A stretch of DNA of 7,627 nucleotides, from assembly GCA_020345705.1 (NCBI GenBank), contig CP070766.1:1520276-1527902 (forward strand). The letters are read 5' to 3'. The translations under genes and the position numbers were made by a program. Numbering within the stretch: the first letter of the stretch is position 1; each line of letters starts with the position of its first letter. Under the pieces are notes generated by a model. It was given only the letters and a program-made list of their open reading frames with translations. It did not search any database and had not been told where the DNA came from. Below are positions 1 to 7,153 of this stretch, one piece after another. Source of the stretch: Candidatus Zixiibacteriota bacterium (GTDB lineage: Bacteria; Zixibacteria; MSB-5A5; GN15; PGXB01).

Positions 1-1010
1 CCGCTATTTGAAACGGTCAGAACCTGGTCCGGCGGATCCGCCGAATCGGCGATCGCGTTGAAGCTAAAGTATGTCTGCGACAAGGCTATTTCCGGCGGCG
101 GTTCCAGGACTTTCAGTTCGACCGGAATCAAAACCGGACTGTTTATGGCATTCGGGTCGGCGATGGTGATTGTATCATTATATGTGCCCACGCCGAGCCC
201 GGAAACATTGGCGAAAACCTGCACATTCGACGGTGCCGTGCCAAAAGCAGGCGTAACACTCAGCCAGGATGAATTCCAGACGGCTGTCCAGTTCAGCGTG
301 CCGATACCGGTGTTGGTGATGTGCAAGACCTGAGCCGGGGGCGGCGGCTGTCCCAGCACCGACTCAACATAAAATGAATCGGGATCGACTCCGATTTCAG
401 GGTCCTCGGGCAGAGTTCCAACCTCCCAGCAATACGGTCCCCCGAACGTTGACGGGAAGTCAAAGAGCCAGTCATATTTTCCCGGAGGGACAACATTGGG
501 AATGCTGCAGGAGTCAACGCAAAATATACCCTCTTCATCAATCTGGTATGTAAACTGTATATTGAGCTGTTCACCAAGATCGGGAGGCCAACCCGACGAG
601 GTCGCAACGGTATGATTCAGAGTATCGGGAAGGACCCCATCCCAGCCGAAACCGTAGAACGTATTCATAATGTTCCAATATATTTGGAAGTTGTTCAAAA
701 TGAGAATCGAGCTGTCATTCCAGAATTCGAGAGGCCAGGTTCCGGGGATGCCGGCGCTGATGCCCTGAACGTTTCGATGCGGAGCATTCGTAATACTCTG
801 ATCGGGGCTGTAAAAAACGAGCGGCAGACTGTAGCCGACATGATAAACACCATCGTTATTGTTCATGTAGAGATCAATTGTGAACGGGGAGCCGATTTCA
901 ATCAGTCCCGGGGCCAGCAGCGGCGAGGCCTCAGCGCGTATGGTTGCGGCGTCGGACTGCCCGAAACCCGTTGCCAGGATCATCAGAAGCAGGAACAGAT
1001 AACGTTTCAT
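1..1010 (-). CDS. Secreted protein with BACON-like repeats (3' end outside window)
   Basis: Continuous reading frame of 336 codons from an ATG at 1010 that runs off the left edge, so the C-terminus is missing. A clear Shine-Dalgarno, GGAGGG at 1021-1016, lies 5 nt before the ATG. Residues 1-21 form a signal peptide (MKRYLF, then a Leu/Met-rich core, with likely cleavage near the AxA-like QSDA-ATI), so the product is exported. Residues about 24-202 look like a beta-sandwich domain rich in Asn, Trp and Tyr, with three Cys at 164, 168 and 194; I do not recognise the family, though it has a cohesin-like flavour. Residues about 206-302 match the BACON-like pattern: ITNTGIGTLNW, then WLSVTPAFGT, then GLGVGTYNDTITI and a closing IPVELKV. 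A second copy starts at about 305 (PEIALSQTYFSF). Such repeats are common in surface and secreted FCB-group proteins, often for glycan or surface binding. The substrate is unknown. Confidence 0.85.
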   Translation of the reverse strand, partial: MKRYLFLLLMILATGFGQSDAATIRAEASPLLAPGLIEIGSPFTIDLYMNNNDGVYHVGYSLPLVFYSPDQSITNAPHRNVQGISAGIPGTWPLEFWNDSSILILNNFQIYWNIMNTFYGFGWDGVLPDTLNHTVATSSGWPPDLGEQLNIQFTYQIDEEGIFCVDSCSIPNVVPPGKYDWLFDFPSTFGGPYCWEVGTLPEDPEIGVDPDSFYVESVLGQPPPPAQVLHITNTGIGTLNWTAVWNSSWLSVTPAFGTAPSNVQVFANVSGLGVGTYNDTITIADPNAINSPVLIPVELKVLEPPPEIALSQTYFSFNAIADSADPPDQVLTVSNS

Positions 1011-1176
1011 TTTCGCCCTCCATGGATTAATTCTGTGTTATTTCCTCTTAGTTCCAACTACTTAACACATGCCCGCGTTAAAGGCCATGCAACGTCATGA
1101 TTTTCTCTATATCAAACTGCATCCGTCCAATTGAAAGGGGCAACTTCAGCCGCAATTTCCTTCGAAAACGATTACC

Positions 1177-1205
1177 AAAAAAGGCCCCGGCGTATCAGAA
1201 GGCCT
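1177..1205 (-). terminator. Candidate intrinsic terminator / attenuator stem
   Basis: On the minus strand AGGCC (1205-1201) pairs with GGCCT (1186-1182). Two further G-T pairs are possible inside a loop of about 14 nt, and six T follow (1182-1177). The stem is short, so termination may be partial. It lies inside the leader between the promoter at 1364-1335 and the start codon at 1010, so it could act as an attenuator or end a short RNA. It could also simply be the distant terminator of the broken gene upstream. Confidence 0.4.
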
Positions 1206-1328
1206 GCACCGAATCGAACTTGAGTAACAACTTTTTTCTCCTGGTCCCGACTAAATCAAGCCCGAGGAAATATGCAAGACTTCACCATCCCCTGCGCGGT
1301 ATTATGCAGGTAAACCTATCCTGTCCGT
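1177..1328 (-). ncRNA. Candidate small RNA or regulatory leader
   Basis: Transcription from the promoter at 1364-1335 should start near 1328 and meet the terminator-like stem at 1205-1177, giving an RNA of about 150 nt with no convincing ORF. Local pairing includes CCTGC (1311-1307) with GCAGG (1297-1293). I tried to match it to TPP, cobalamin, c-di-GMP, SRP and tmRNA patterns and none fits. It is either a free small RNA or the first half of a leader of about 320 nt for the secreted-protein gene starting at 1010. The rest of the gap, 1011-1176, shows only the ribosome binding site. Confidence 0.3.
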
Positions 1329-1334
1329 ATAGGG

Positions 1335-1364
1335 AATATACCCTACGACGGCCACACCTGTCAA
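1335..1364 (-). promoter_or_regulatory. Sigma70-like promoter upstream of leader and secreted-protein gene
   Basis: Minus-strand TTGACA (1364-1359) is a perfect -35 box. TATATT (1340-1335) is a good -10 box, and the spacer is 18 nt. The expected start is near 1328, about 318 nt before the start codon at 1010. The -10 lies at the centre of a dyad, TAGGG-N6-CCCTA (1345-1330), which could be an operator or a stem at the transcript 5' end. Confidence 0.6.
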
Positions 1365-1391
1365 GGGGAAATTGCACTATGCATACTCACG

Positions 1392-1414
1392 CGCGATTGA
1401 CCCAGTCGGTCGCG
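1392..1414. repeat. Inverted repeat just past the dockerin pseudogene
   Basis: On the plus strand CGCGATTGAC and GTCGGTCGCG form a 10-bp stem (two G-T pairs) with a 3-nt loop, followed by TTTT at 1415-1418. The minus-strand version has two A-C mismatches and no T-run. It therefore resembles a weak plus-strand terminator, possibly blocking antisense transcription, rather than one serving the minus-strand genes. No plus-strand gene ends here. Confidence 0.3.
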
Positions 1415-1416
1415 TT

Positions 1417-1808
1417 TTATCTTCTTTCCGGCGGTGCGGGCGGTGGTCCGTCTCGATACAAATATCTCACCAGGTACAATATATCAGAAACATCAACCTT
1501 GCCGGAGCCGTCAAAATCGCCGGCTTCAGGCGCCGGACCGTCCAGATACAGATATTTCGCAAGAACGCCCGCGTCCAGAATGTTAACACTCCCGTCACCG
1601 TTGACATCACCGGCAGAAAAACCGATCGTCTTGACCCACCCGATCAACTCAAATTGTTCGTGATCAAAAAGATGTCTCCGTCAATCAAGACAGATTGTGT
1701 ATCTATTTCGTAGATGGCCTGCTCGGCTTCGACCTCTTAGATATGCACTCCTGGCACCGGCCGATTGACATGATACGCATATATTTCGTACGCCCCCACA
1801 GAGAGCAT
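1417..1808 (-). pseudogene. Broken gene remnant: C-terminal part of a dockerin-bearing secreted protein
   Basis: The last part, read in one frame (about 1681-1417), is a type I dockerin-like module. It has two calcium-loop repeats, DVNGDGSVNILD and DFDGSGKVDVSD, each followed by a YLYxDGPxP helix-turn and a Pro-rich end. It has no ATG or ribosome binding site; the only start is an internal TTG at 1647. Upstream, a second frame from ATG 1808 reads MLSVGAYEIYAY...PVPGVHI, hits TAA at 1739-1737, then resumes as EVEAEQAIYEIDTQSVLIDGDIF. That frame meets the dockerin frame at a run of five T (1670-1666), where a one-base shift would join DGDIF to DHEQFELIGWVKTIGFSAG. Protein-like text on both sides suggests a decayed gene tail with one stop and one frameshift. 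An assembly error in the homopolymer could explain the frameshift but not the stop. Dockerins normally bind cohesin domains outside the cell. Confidence 0.55.
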
Positions 1809-1810
1809 CA

Positions 1811-1846
1811 GACAAGGCGCCAGATCTGCAAGAAAGACGCCTTGCC
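1811..1846. repeat. Stem-loop immediately after the lon stop codon
   Basis: GACAAGGCG (1811-1819) and CGCCTTGCC (1838-1846) form a stem of up to 9 bp, with one G-T pair, around an 18-nt loop that contains the palindrome CAGATCTG. It begins 2 nt beyond the lon TAG. On the minus strand no T-run follows, so it is not a standard intrinsic terminator. It may protect or process the 3' end of the operon transcript. Confidence 0.35.
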
Positions 1847-1848
1847 GA

Positions 1849-4317
1849 CTATTTTCTTTTTCTGCTTCTGGCCGCGACTTTTTTGGAGGGCGACGATTTC
1901 TTGCGGCTCTTGGCCTTTTTCAACTCATCGGCAAAGAGCTTTTCGAGAGTGTAGGTCGAGGGGACAAAATCCATCAGGCCTTTGGCAAAGACGTCATCAA
2001 CACTGTCAATAAAAATAAACCTGGTCTTTTTCAGAATGTCGGGAGGCAGGTCTTTCAGATCCTTCTTATTTTCCTTGGGTATGAGAATCTTCGGGATGCC
2101 CGCCCGGTAGGCTGCGGAGACTTTTTCGATCAGCCCACCGACCTGAAGCACACGGCCTCGAAGCGTAACTTCGCCGGTCATGGCGATATCATTGCGGATA
2201 GGGCGCTCTGCCATCACCGAGGCAATCACCAGAGAGACGGCGACCCCGGCCGAAGGTCCGTCCTTTGGTATTGCCCCCGACGGAAAATGGATATGTATGT
2301 CAAAATTGTCAAAGTCGCCATGATCGATACCAAGAACGTCGGCCTTGGCGCGCACATAGCTGTGAGCTGCCTGGATTGACTCTTTCATCACCTCGCCCAG
2401 CGATCCGGTGGTGATGACCTCGCCGCTGCCTTTCATGCGAAGCCCTTCGATTATCATCAGGTCACCCCCCTGGCCTGTCCAGGCCAAGCCTATTGCGACT
2501 CCGATTTCTGGCGATTCGCCCGGCTTTTCAGGAAGATAGCGGGCTGTCCCCAAAAAGCTTGCCACCGTCTTCTCATTGACCATCCAGACCTTTTTCACGT
2601 TGCCCGCTTTTTCCTTGGCGATGTGCCGGCAAATCATCTGAATCCGGTTTCTCAACTCAAGCAGACCTGCCTCAAGAGTGTAATTTCTTATGATTTTCTT
2701 CAGGCCGTTATCGCTGAAAAGGACGTCACTTTCCGACAGGCCATATTTCTTCAGGACGTTGGGGATAATATACTTGCGGGTGATATGTATTTTTTCCTTT
2801 TCAATATATCCGGGCAGTTCGATGGTCTCAAACCGGTGACTGAAGACTTCCGGGAGGTCATCGGAGGATTTGACGGCACAGATAAACAACACACGCGACA
2901 AATCGACCGGCATGCCGACATAGTCGTCCCAGAAGCGGCAGTTAAGCTTGGGATCGATTGCTTCCAGAAGAGACATGGCCAGGGCATTATTGATATCCTC
3001 GGCAAAATAGTCCAGGTCTTCGATGAAAACGACCGGATCAGACGTTCCCGCGTCTTTCAGTGTTCGGATTATAATGCCGGGAACGGCTCCCGAAAACGAT
3101 CGCGTTGTACCTTTAATATCCGCTACGTCGGTTATCCCGCCGATGGATATGCGCATGAATTTCTTGCCCAGCGCCATCGCGATTGCCTTGGCCAGCGATG
3201 CCTTTCCCGTCCCGGCGACACCGGCCAGACAGAGCACCGGCCCTTCACTGCTGTAGTCCGTCAGTTTCCTGATGGCAATCCGTTCGAGGATCCGTTTCTT
3301 AATGCTCCCCGATCCGTAGTAATTCTGATCAATCACTTTCTCGATATCATCCAGGTTAAAATCGTCCGTCGAGGTGACCTCCCACGGGATAGCCATAAGC
3401 CAGTCAATGTACCGTTTTGTGGAGCCGTATTCAGTGGATGCCGACGACAGCTGACTTAAGCGTTCTATCTCAAATAAGCACCGGTCGCGTACTTCGGAGG
3501 GCAGTCCCTTTATGGACGAAAGTCTCCCTCGGAGTTCGCGGAAAATAAACTGACCGGCAGAATCCTCGCCGCACCGATGAGCATCATTGTGAAATCTCTG
3601 CTGATGATCAGGATATCCGGCATCTTGAGATAGTACGGGAACGTCAGAAGACATCTTGTTTTCAGCACCGAGACATTCAAGCTCGATCCGTAGGGAATCT
3701 AATACCTGTTTCAGTCTGTCTTCACGCTTTAACGCTTCCAAAACCTTTTGTTTTGATCGGAGTGGAAACTTAAATTCCGCCGCGATCATATCCGCCCATT
3801 CCCCGAGGTCGTCGCTCCGCGGATCAATTCTTGCGGCCAGATCGCTCGAAAAGAAGGGATTGATCCCTGAAACCTGCCTGATGACATCTGAAATTTCTTC
3901 CCTTAATGGATTCAGGTCGCCGTCGTTTTCCGTCGATTCCTCGATGAAAGCAATTTCCGCCGTCAGCAAGGGTTTTCTACTGATTATTTTCTGCAGAGCT
4001 ATTCTTTTGACGCCCTTAAGGATATATGATTTTGTGGCCACCTGCTTTTCACTGGCAGAGATTATTCTTGCCGCCGTCCCGACTTCACGTAGCTGAAACT
4101 TCCCGGCGCCGGACTCTCCGGCATATATCGAGACCACCCCGACAAGTTTGTCGGTGCCCCTGCATTCATCGAGAAAGGTCTGGTTTTCCGGCCCCGTCGG
4201 CTCAAACGCGGCTACCTCGCCCGGAAGCAACACCATGGCCTCAGCTGGAATTAAAGGCAGAATCGTCCGCCTCGCGGACGCCGTGAGCGGGATATGCGGC
4301 TTCTTTCTTACAATCAT
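1849..4317 (-). CDS. Divergent Lon-family protease with degenerate ATPase (LonC-like in function)
   Basis: 822 residues from ATG 4317; a GTG at 4320 is possible, but AAGGG (4327-4323) is better spaced for the ATG. Order: LON substrate domain (about 19-205), an altered linker (215-262), AAA+ module (about 330-560), protease (about 600-785), Lys/Arg-rich tail (800-822). The protease looks active: catalytic Ser689 in PKDGPSAG and Lys732 in GGLIEK, 43 residues apart as in E. coli Lon. The ATPase looks damaged. Walker A reads GVAGTGKA, with Ala373 where Thr binds Mg. The Walker B DE pair is swapped to Glu433-Asp434. The sensor-1 Asn is Lys483, and the sensor-2 Arg is Leu553. Walker Lys372, the arginine-finger position Arg495 and a pore-loop aromatic (Phe408) remain. 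Known LonC proteases cleave without ATP, so ATP-independent cleavage of unfolded protein is inferred. It lies 114 nt after the helicase gene with no clear terminator between, so it is probably the last gene of the operon. Confidence 0.92.
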   Translation of the reverse strand: MIVRKKPHIPLTASARRTILPLIPAEAMVLLPGEVAAFEPTGPENQTFLDECRGTDKLVGVVSIYAGESGAGKFQLREVGTAARIISASEKQVATKSYILKGVKRIALQKIISRKPLLTAEIAFIEESTENDGDLNPLREEISDVIRQVSGINPFFSSDLAARIDPRSDDLGEWADMIAAEFKFPLRSKQKVLEALKREDRLKQVLDSLRIELECLGAENKMSSDVPVLSQDAGYPDHQQRFHNDAHRCGEDSAGQFIFRELRGRLSSIKGLPSEVRDRCLFEIERLSQLSSASTEYGSTKRYIDWLMAIPWEVTSTDDFNLDDIEKVIDQNYYGSGSIKKRILERIAIRKLTDYSSEGPVLCLAGVAGTGKASLAKAIAMALGKKFMRISIGGITDVADIKGTTRSFSGAVPGIIIRTLKDAGTSDPVVFIEDLDYFAEDINNALAMSLLEAIDPKLNCRFWDDYVGMPVDLSRVLFICAVKSSDDLPEVFSHRFETIELPGYIEKEKIHITRKYIIPNVLKKYGLSESDVLFSDNGLKKIIRNYTLEAGLLELRNRIQMICRHIAKEKAGNVKKVWMVNEKTVASFLGTARYLPEKPGESPEIGVAIGLAWTGQGGDLMIIEGLRMKGSGEVITTGSLGEVMKESIQAAHSYVRAKADVLGIDHGDFDNFDIHIHFPSGAIPKDGPSAGVAVSLVIASVMAERPIRNDIAMTGEVTLRGRVLQVGGLIEKVSAAYRAGIPKILIPKENKKDLKDLPPDILKKTRFIFIDSVDDVFAKGLMDFVPSTYTLEKLFADELKKAKSRKKSSPSKKVAARSRKRK

Positions 4318-4347
4318 CACTGCCCTTTTTTAGTCGTATCGGCCTCG

Positions 4348-4399
4348 AAAGGATATAACTGAACCGACCGGTTTCTTCTCACGACCGTCTCTATCCTTT
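4348..4399. repeat. Inverted repeat in the lon leader
   Basis: Perfect 8-bp arms, AAAGGATA (4348-4355) and TATCCTTT (4392-4399), are separated by 36 nt containing a smaller GAACC/GGTTTC hairpin (4361-4375). It fills the gap between the helicase stop and the lon start. On the minus strand the second arm is not followed by a T-run, so it is not a terminator. It could tune lon translation or mRNA stability within the operon. Confidence 0.35.
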
Positions 4400-4431
4400 A
4401 AACCACCTACCCCGCTGAAGCGTTCCCGGCA

Positions 4432-7101
4432 TTAGATGGCCATGCGCAGAGCCACCTGGTCCACGCCTTGGCGAACCTCGTAATCGGGGTGGTTTTTCAA
4501 ATTTTCGACATTCATCCTTATCCTGGACGGTTCCAGGGCGAGGCGATAATACCCGAGCCGGTTATTTTCAAAAATCGCCCAGGAGAATCCCCCTTCTTTC
4601 ATCTCTGTTTTCAGACGATAGAGATAGCGCGCCTGATTGAAGCCGGCCTCAAGATCATCCTTATAGATCCAGCCGTCGCCGGCTGCCAGTCGGGCCAGCG
4701 CCAGTTTGGCCAGAAATTTAAACGATTTGCCGGTCAGCCGCACCGGAAAACCGTCGATTTTGACCAGATACCTCTCCCGCTCATAGGCGCCGTCAAGCTC
4801 CAGCGAGCAGGGATATCCGCTCCGGCACGCGCCGATTGATGCCGCCCGGTTGTCAACACCATAGGCCCGGTCACGAAACTTGCCGTTCATGTTGTCCTCC
4901 TTTGCAAGTCTATTTATTCTGGAGACAAGCCGTTTCAGCTTGCTCTCCGGTTTAATAATCTCCAACAGGCGGCCGTCGGCCGCCTTCATTAACTCGTTGA
5001 GGGATAAAATGTTATTCTCCCTGAGAAGCCTGTAATCGGGGCGGCTCAGAATCGCCCCGGTCAGCCGATGAATATCTCGCATTTCGGCATCAATTCCGAA
5101 GTGAACGCTGAACGAGAGATCCTCCAGCCGCGCCGGGATACTGGAACTGCAATTGGTGGCATAGATGATCCGGCCCAGCGAACGCAGCAGCCACGCCGCG
5201 GTTTCGGCCAGATTGATTATCTGTCCGTGATGAAGCTGGTAGGCCTTTTCGAGTTCTTCGACGCCTCGCCCGCCAGCCCAGTCGGACAGAAGAAAGACGG
5301 CCTTGAGAATCGCCGATGTTTTGAAATCCAGCGGCTCCCGGCCGACACTTACGTCGGCATAGGATGCGATTTCACTGAGATGGTCGCAGAAATGCTGGTG
5401 CAACATCCTCTCATAAAGCCGCTGGCGATACTCGCTCCGCGTCATCCAGGCCCGCGAGATATCAAACTCCCGAGCCGTCAGGCCGAGGAAGAGCCAGCCG
5501 ACGAGGCTTTCGGGGAATCGCCGGTCAATAAGTTGTACGTAACGATGACAGGTCCCAGTCGAAAGGCCGCTTTCGGCTGAGGCGGTGCCGAGCGGCGTCG
5601 GCTGGAGCGGCTGGCGAATCAGGCCAAGAGCGGCAAGTTCGTCCAGAATGCGTTCTAACTGAGCATGGCTGATTTGATTGCCCTGCCGGTAGTACAGCAG
5701 GTTCGAAAGAGACTGCTTCAGAGTCCCGGCGAATCCTGAAGCAACCATGTCCAGGACGACGTCATCCTGATTCTTCCCGCTCAGGGTCGAGACAACCGGT
5801 TCACCTCGCCCGGCGTCGATATATTGCGCCCACAGAACCTCATGCTCGAAATCGGAATCGGCCAGAACCACCGCCCTGCCCGGTTTACCACTCGGATCAA
5901 GTCCGAAGCGGCCGGCCCGCCCGGCTATATTCTGATACTCGGCCGCGCTTATCGGCACCAGTGATCCGCGGTGACCGAAATTGCCCGAGGAGTACTTCAC
6001 CGTCTCAAGAAGAACCATCTCGGCCGGCAGATTGACCCCCATCGCCAGCGTCGTCGTTGAAAAGATGACCCGAATTTCCCCGCGCTGGTATCCGTGCTCA
6101 ATCGCCTGTCTTTGCTGCGGCGTCAGGTCGGCATTGTGGAAAGCGATCCCCCGCGAGAGTGTCTGCCTGAGAGCGCGCACCAGGAAGCTGGTCTCCTCGC
6201 CCTCAAGCCGGGCCAAAGCCTCTTTGGCTTCTTTCCAGCCGACCGCCGCCGCCAGCTTGAAAGCAGCCTCGATAGTGTCCCGGCGCGATTTGAGAAAGAC
6301 CAGCTTCCGGCTCTTGCTTTGCTTCAGGAAATTTATCAAACTCTCGGCCAGGCTGCCACCGTTGCCGCTGACGGGAAATTCCTCCCGGCCCTCAAGCCCG
6401 CTGTTGAAAGAACGAAAAGTGAAATGACCACCGCTGGCGATGCCCTGAAGAAGGTCGACCGGCCGCACCGTCTCGCGAATGACCTCACAGCCCAGCCAAT
6501 CTGCCAGTTCCGACTCATCGTCGAGAACGGCCGAGAGGGCAATCAGCCGCGGATGATAACCGGAGCTTAAAATCTTGCCGAGGGCCATCTCCAGCTCCGG
6601 GCCGCGCTGCCGGTCGGAAATCATCTGCAGTTCATCGACCACCACCAGACCGACCCGCTGCAGAACATCGACATTGACCGTCAGCAGCCGGTTGAATTTC
6701 TCATAGATGGCGAGGGCCAGATCAAAATCCCCCTCCGCGAAACGGCCATCAGTCTCCGGATGATCGGCCGTTACGATGAGCGTTCTGATACCGAGCGGCC
6801 GATAGCACTTGCGAAAATAGTCGTACTTTTCCTCGGCAATTGATTTCAGAGGCAGGAGAATAACAGCTTTTTCCCGTCTTAGAAGTGACACCACCGCCGC
6901 CATTTCGCCGCAGAAAGATTTCCCTGCCGACGTCGGAGCCGAGATCAGCAGGCTGGGTAGTCGCCCGTCACTCTTGGCCGTCAATAGTCCGGCTCTGATG
7001 GCGTTTTCCTGAAGCGGCAGAAGATAATCACCCTGCCGGCCTATCCAGGCGTCTATTATTGATTCCGGGATGTCAAACTTAGCCACGTCTTTTAACCTCA
7101 T
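4432..7101 (-). CDS. Ski2-like superfamily 2 DNA/RNA helicase with C-terminal winged helix
   Basis: 889 residues from ATG 7101, chosen because AAAGGGGG (7113-7106) lies 4 nt before it; a longer frame to 7146 has no such site. Motifs in order: Q-motif Gln31 (LLPLQENAI), motif I SAPTSAGKS (54-62, Lys61), Ia LLPLKS (82-87), II DELQ (156-159), III LSAV (189-192), IV KLVFLKSR (266-273), V FSTTTLAMGVNLP (347-359), VI QNIAGRAGR (390-398). GRAGR and the MGVNLP motif mark the Ski2/Hel308/Brr2 group, which unwinds nucleic acid 3' to 5' using ATP. A winged-helix and helical region follows (about 440-740). Residues about 776-857 resemble an OmpR/PhoB DNA-binding domain, with KIDGFPVRLTGKSFKFLAKL at its start and NRLGYYRLAL at its end. 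The core is intact, so the enzyme should be active. It follows the zinc-ribbon gene by 52 nt and precedes lon, so it is probably cotranscribed with both. Substrate unknown; a repair or defence role is inferred. Confidence 0.93.
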   Translation of the reverse strand: MRLKDVAKFDIPESIIDAWIGRQGDYLLPLQENAIRAGLLTAKSDGRLPSLLISAPTSAGKSFCGEMAAVVSLLRREKAVILLPLKSIAEEKYDYFRKCYRPLGIRTLIVTADHPETDGRFAEGDFDLALAIYEKFNRLLTVNVDVLQRVGLVVVDELQMISDRQRGPELEMALGKILSSGYHPRLIALSAVLDDESELADWLGCEVIRETVRPVDLLQGIASGGHFTFRSFNSGLEGREEFPVSGNGGSLAESLINFLKQSKSRKLVFLKSRRDTIEAAFKLAAAVGWKEAKEALARLEGEETSFLVRALRQTLSRGIAFHNADLTPQQRQAIEHGYQRGEIRVIFSTTTLAMGVNLPAEMVLLETVKYSSGNFGHRGSLVPISAAEYQNIAGRAGRFGLDPSGKPGRAVVLADSDFEHEVLWAQYIDAGRGEPVVSTLSGKNQDDVVLDMVASGFAGTLKQSLSNLLYYRQGNQISHAQLERILDELAALGLIRQPLQPTPLGTASAESGLSTGTCHRYVQLIDRRFPESLVGWLFLGLTAREFDISRAWMTRSEYRQRLYERMLHQHFCDHLSEIASYADVSVGREPLDFKTSAILKAVFLLSDWAGGRGVEELEKAYQLHHGQIINLAETAAWLLRSLGRIIYATNCSSSIPARLEDLSFSVHFGIDAEMRDIHRLTGAILSRPDYRLLRENNILSLNELMKAADGRLLEIIKPESKLKRLVSRINRLAKEDNMNGKFRDRAYGVDNRAASIGACRSGYPCSLELDGAYERERYLVKIDGFPVRLTGKSFKFLAKLALARLAAGDGWIYKDDLEAGFNQARYLYRLKTEMKEGGFSWAIFENNRLGYYRLALEPSRIRMNVENLKNHPDYEVRQGVDQVALRMAI

Positions 7102-7118
7102 AAAACCCCCTTTAACTT

Positions 7119-7144
7119 GCACCGCTGATAGCCGTGGCGGATGC
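7119..7144. repeat. Intercistronic hairpin between zinc-ribbon and helicase genes
   Basis: GCACCGC (7119-7125) pairs with GCGGATGC (7137-7144) through seven pairs with one bulged base and an 11-nt loop. It ends 5 nt before the helicase Shine-Dalgarno and has no T-run on the minus strand. It may influence helicase translation but should not stop transcription. Confidence 0.25.
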
Positions 7145-7153
7145 ACGGCGCAG

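Noticed and set aside
1211..1219. GTTCGATTC on the minus strand resembles a tRNA T-loop
   Set aside because: The flanking bases do not form a T-stem, and no acceptor, D or anticodon arm is found around it.
1288..1312. ACCTGCATAATACC...GCGCAGGGGA resembles the 3' part of a TPP riboswitch
   Set aside because: The required CTGAGA block upstream is absent, and the predicted transcript begins only about 15 nt before this segment, leaving no room for the rest of the aptamer.
1097..1713. Long plus-strand open frames over the intergenic and dockerin region
   Set aside because: No ribosome binding site or recognisable domain; they lie opposite the dockerin repeats, whose minus-strand reading is clearly protein-like.
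2623..3459. 278-codon plus-strand open frame inside lon
   Set aside because: It lies wholly opposite the conserved Lon AAA+ and linker coding sequence and has no recognisable motif or ribosome binding site.
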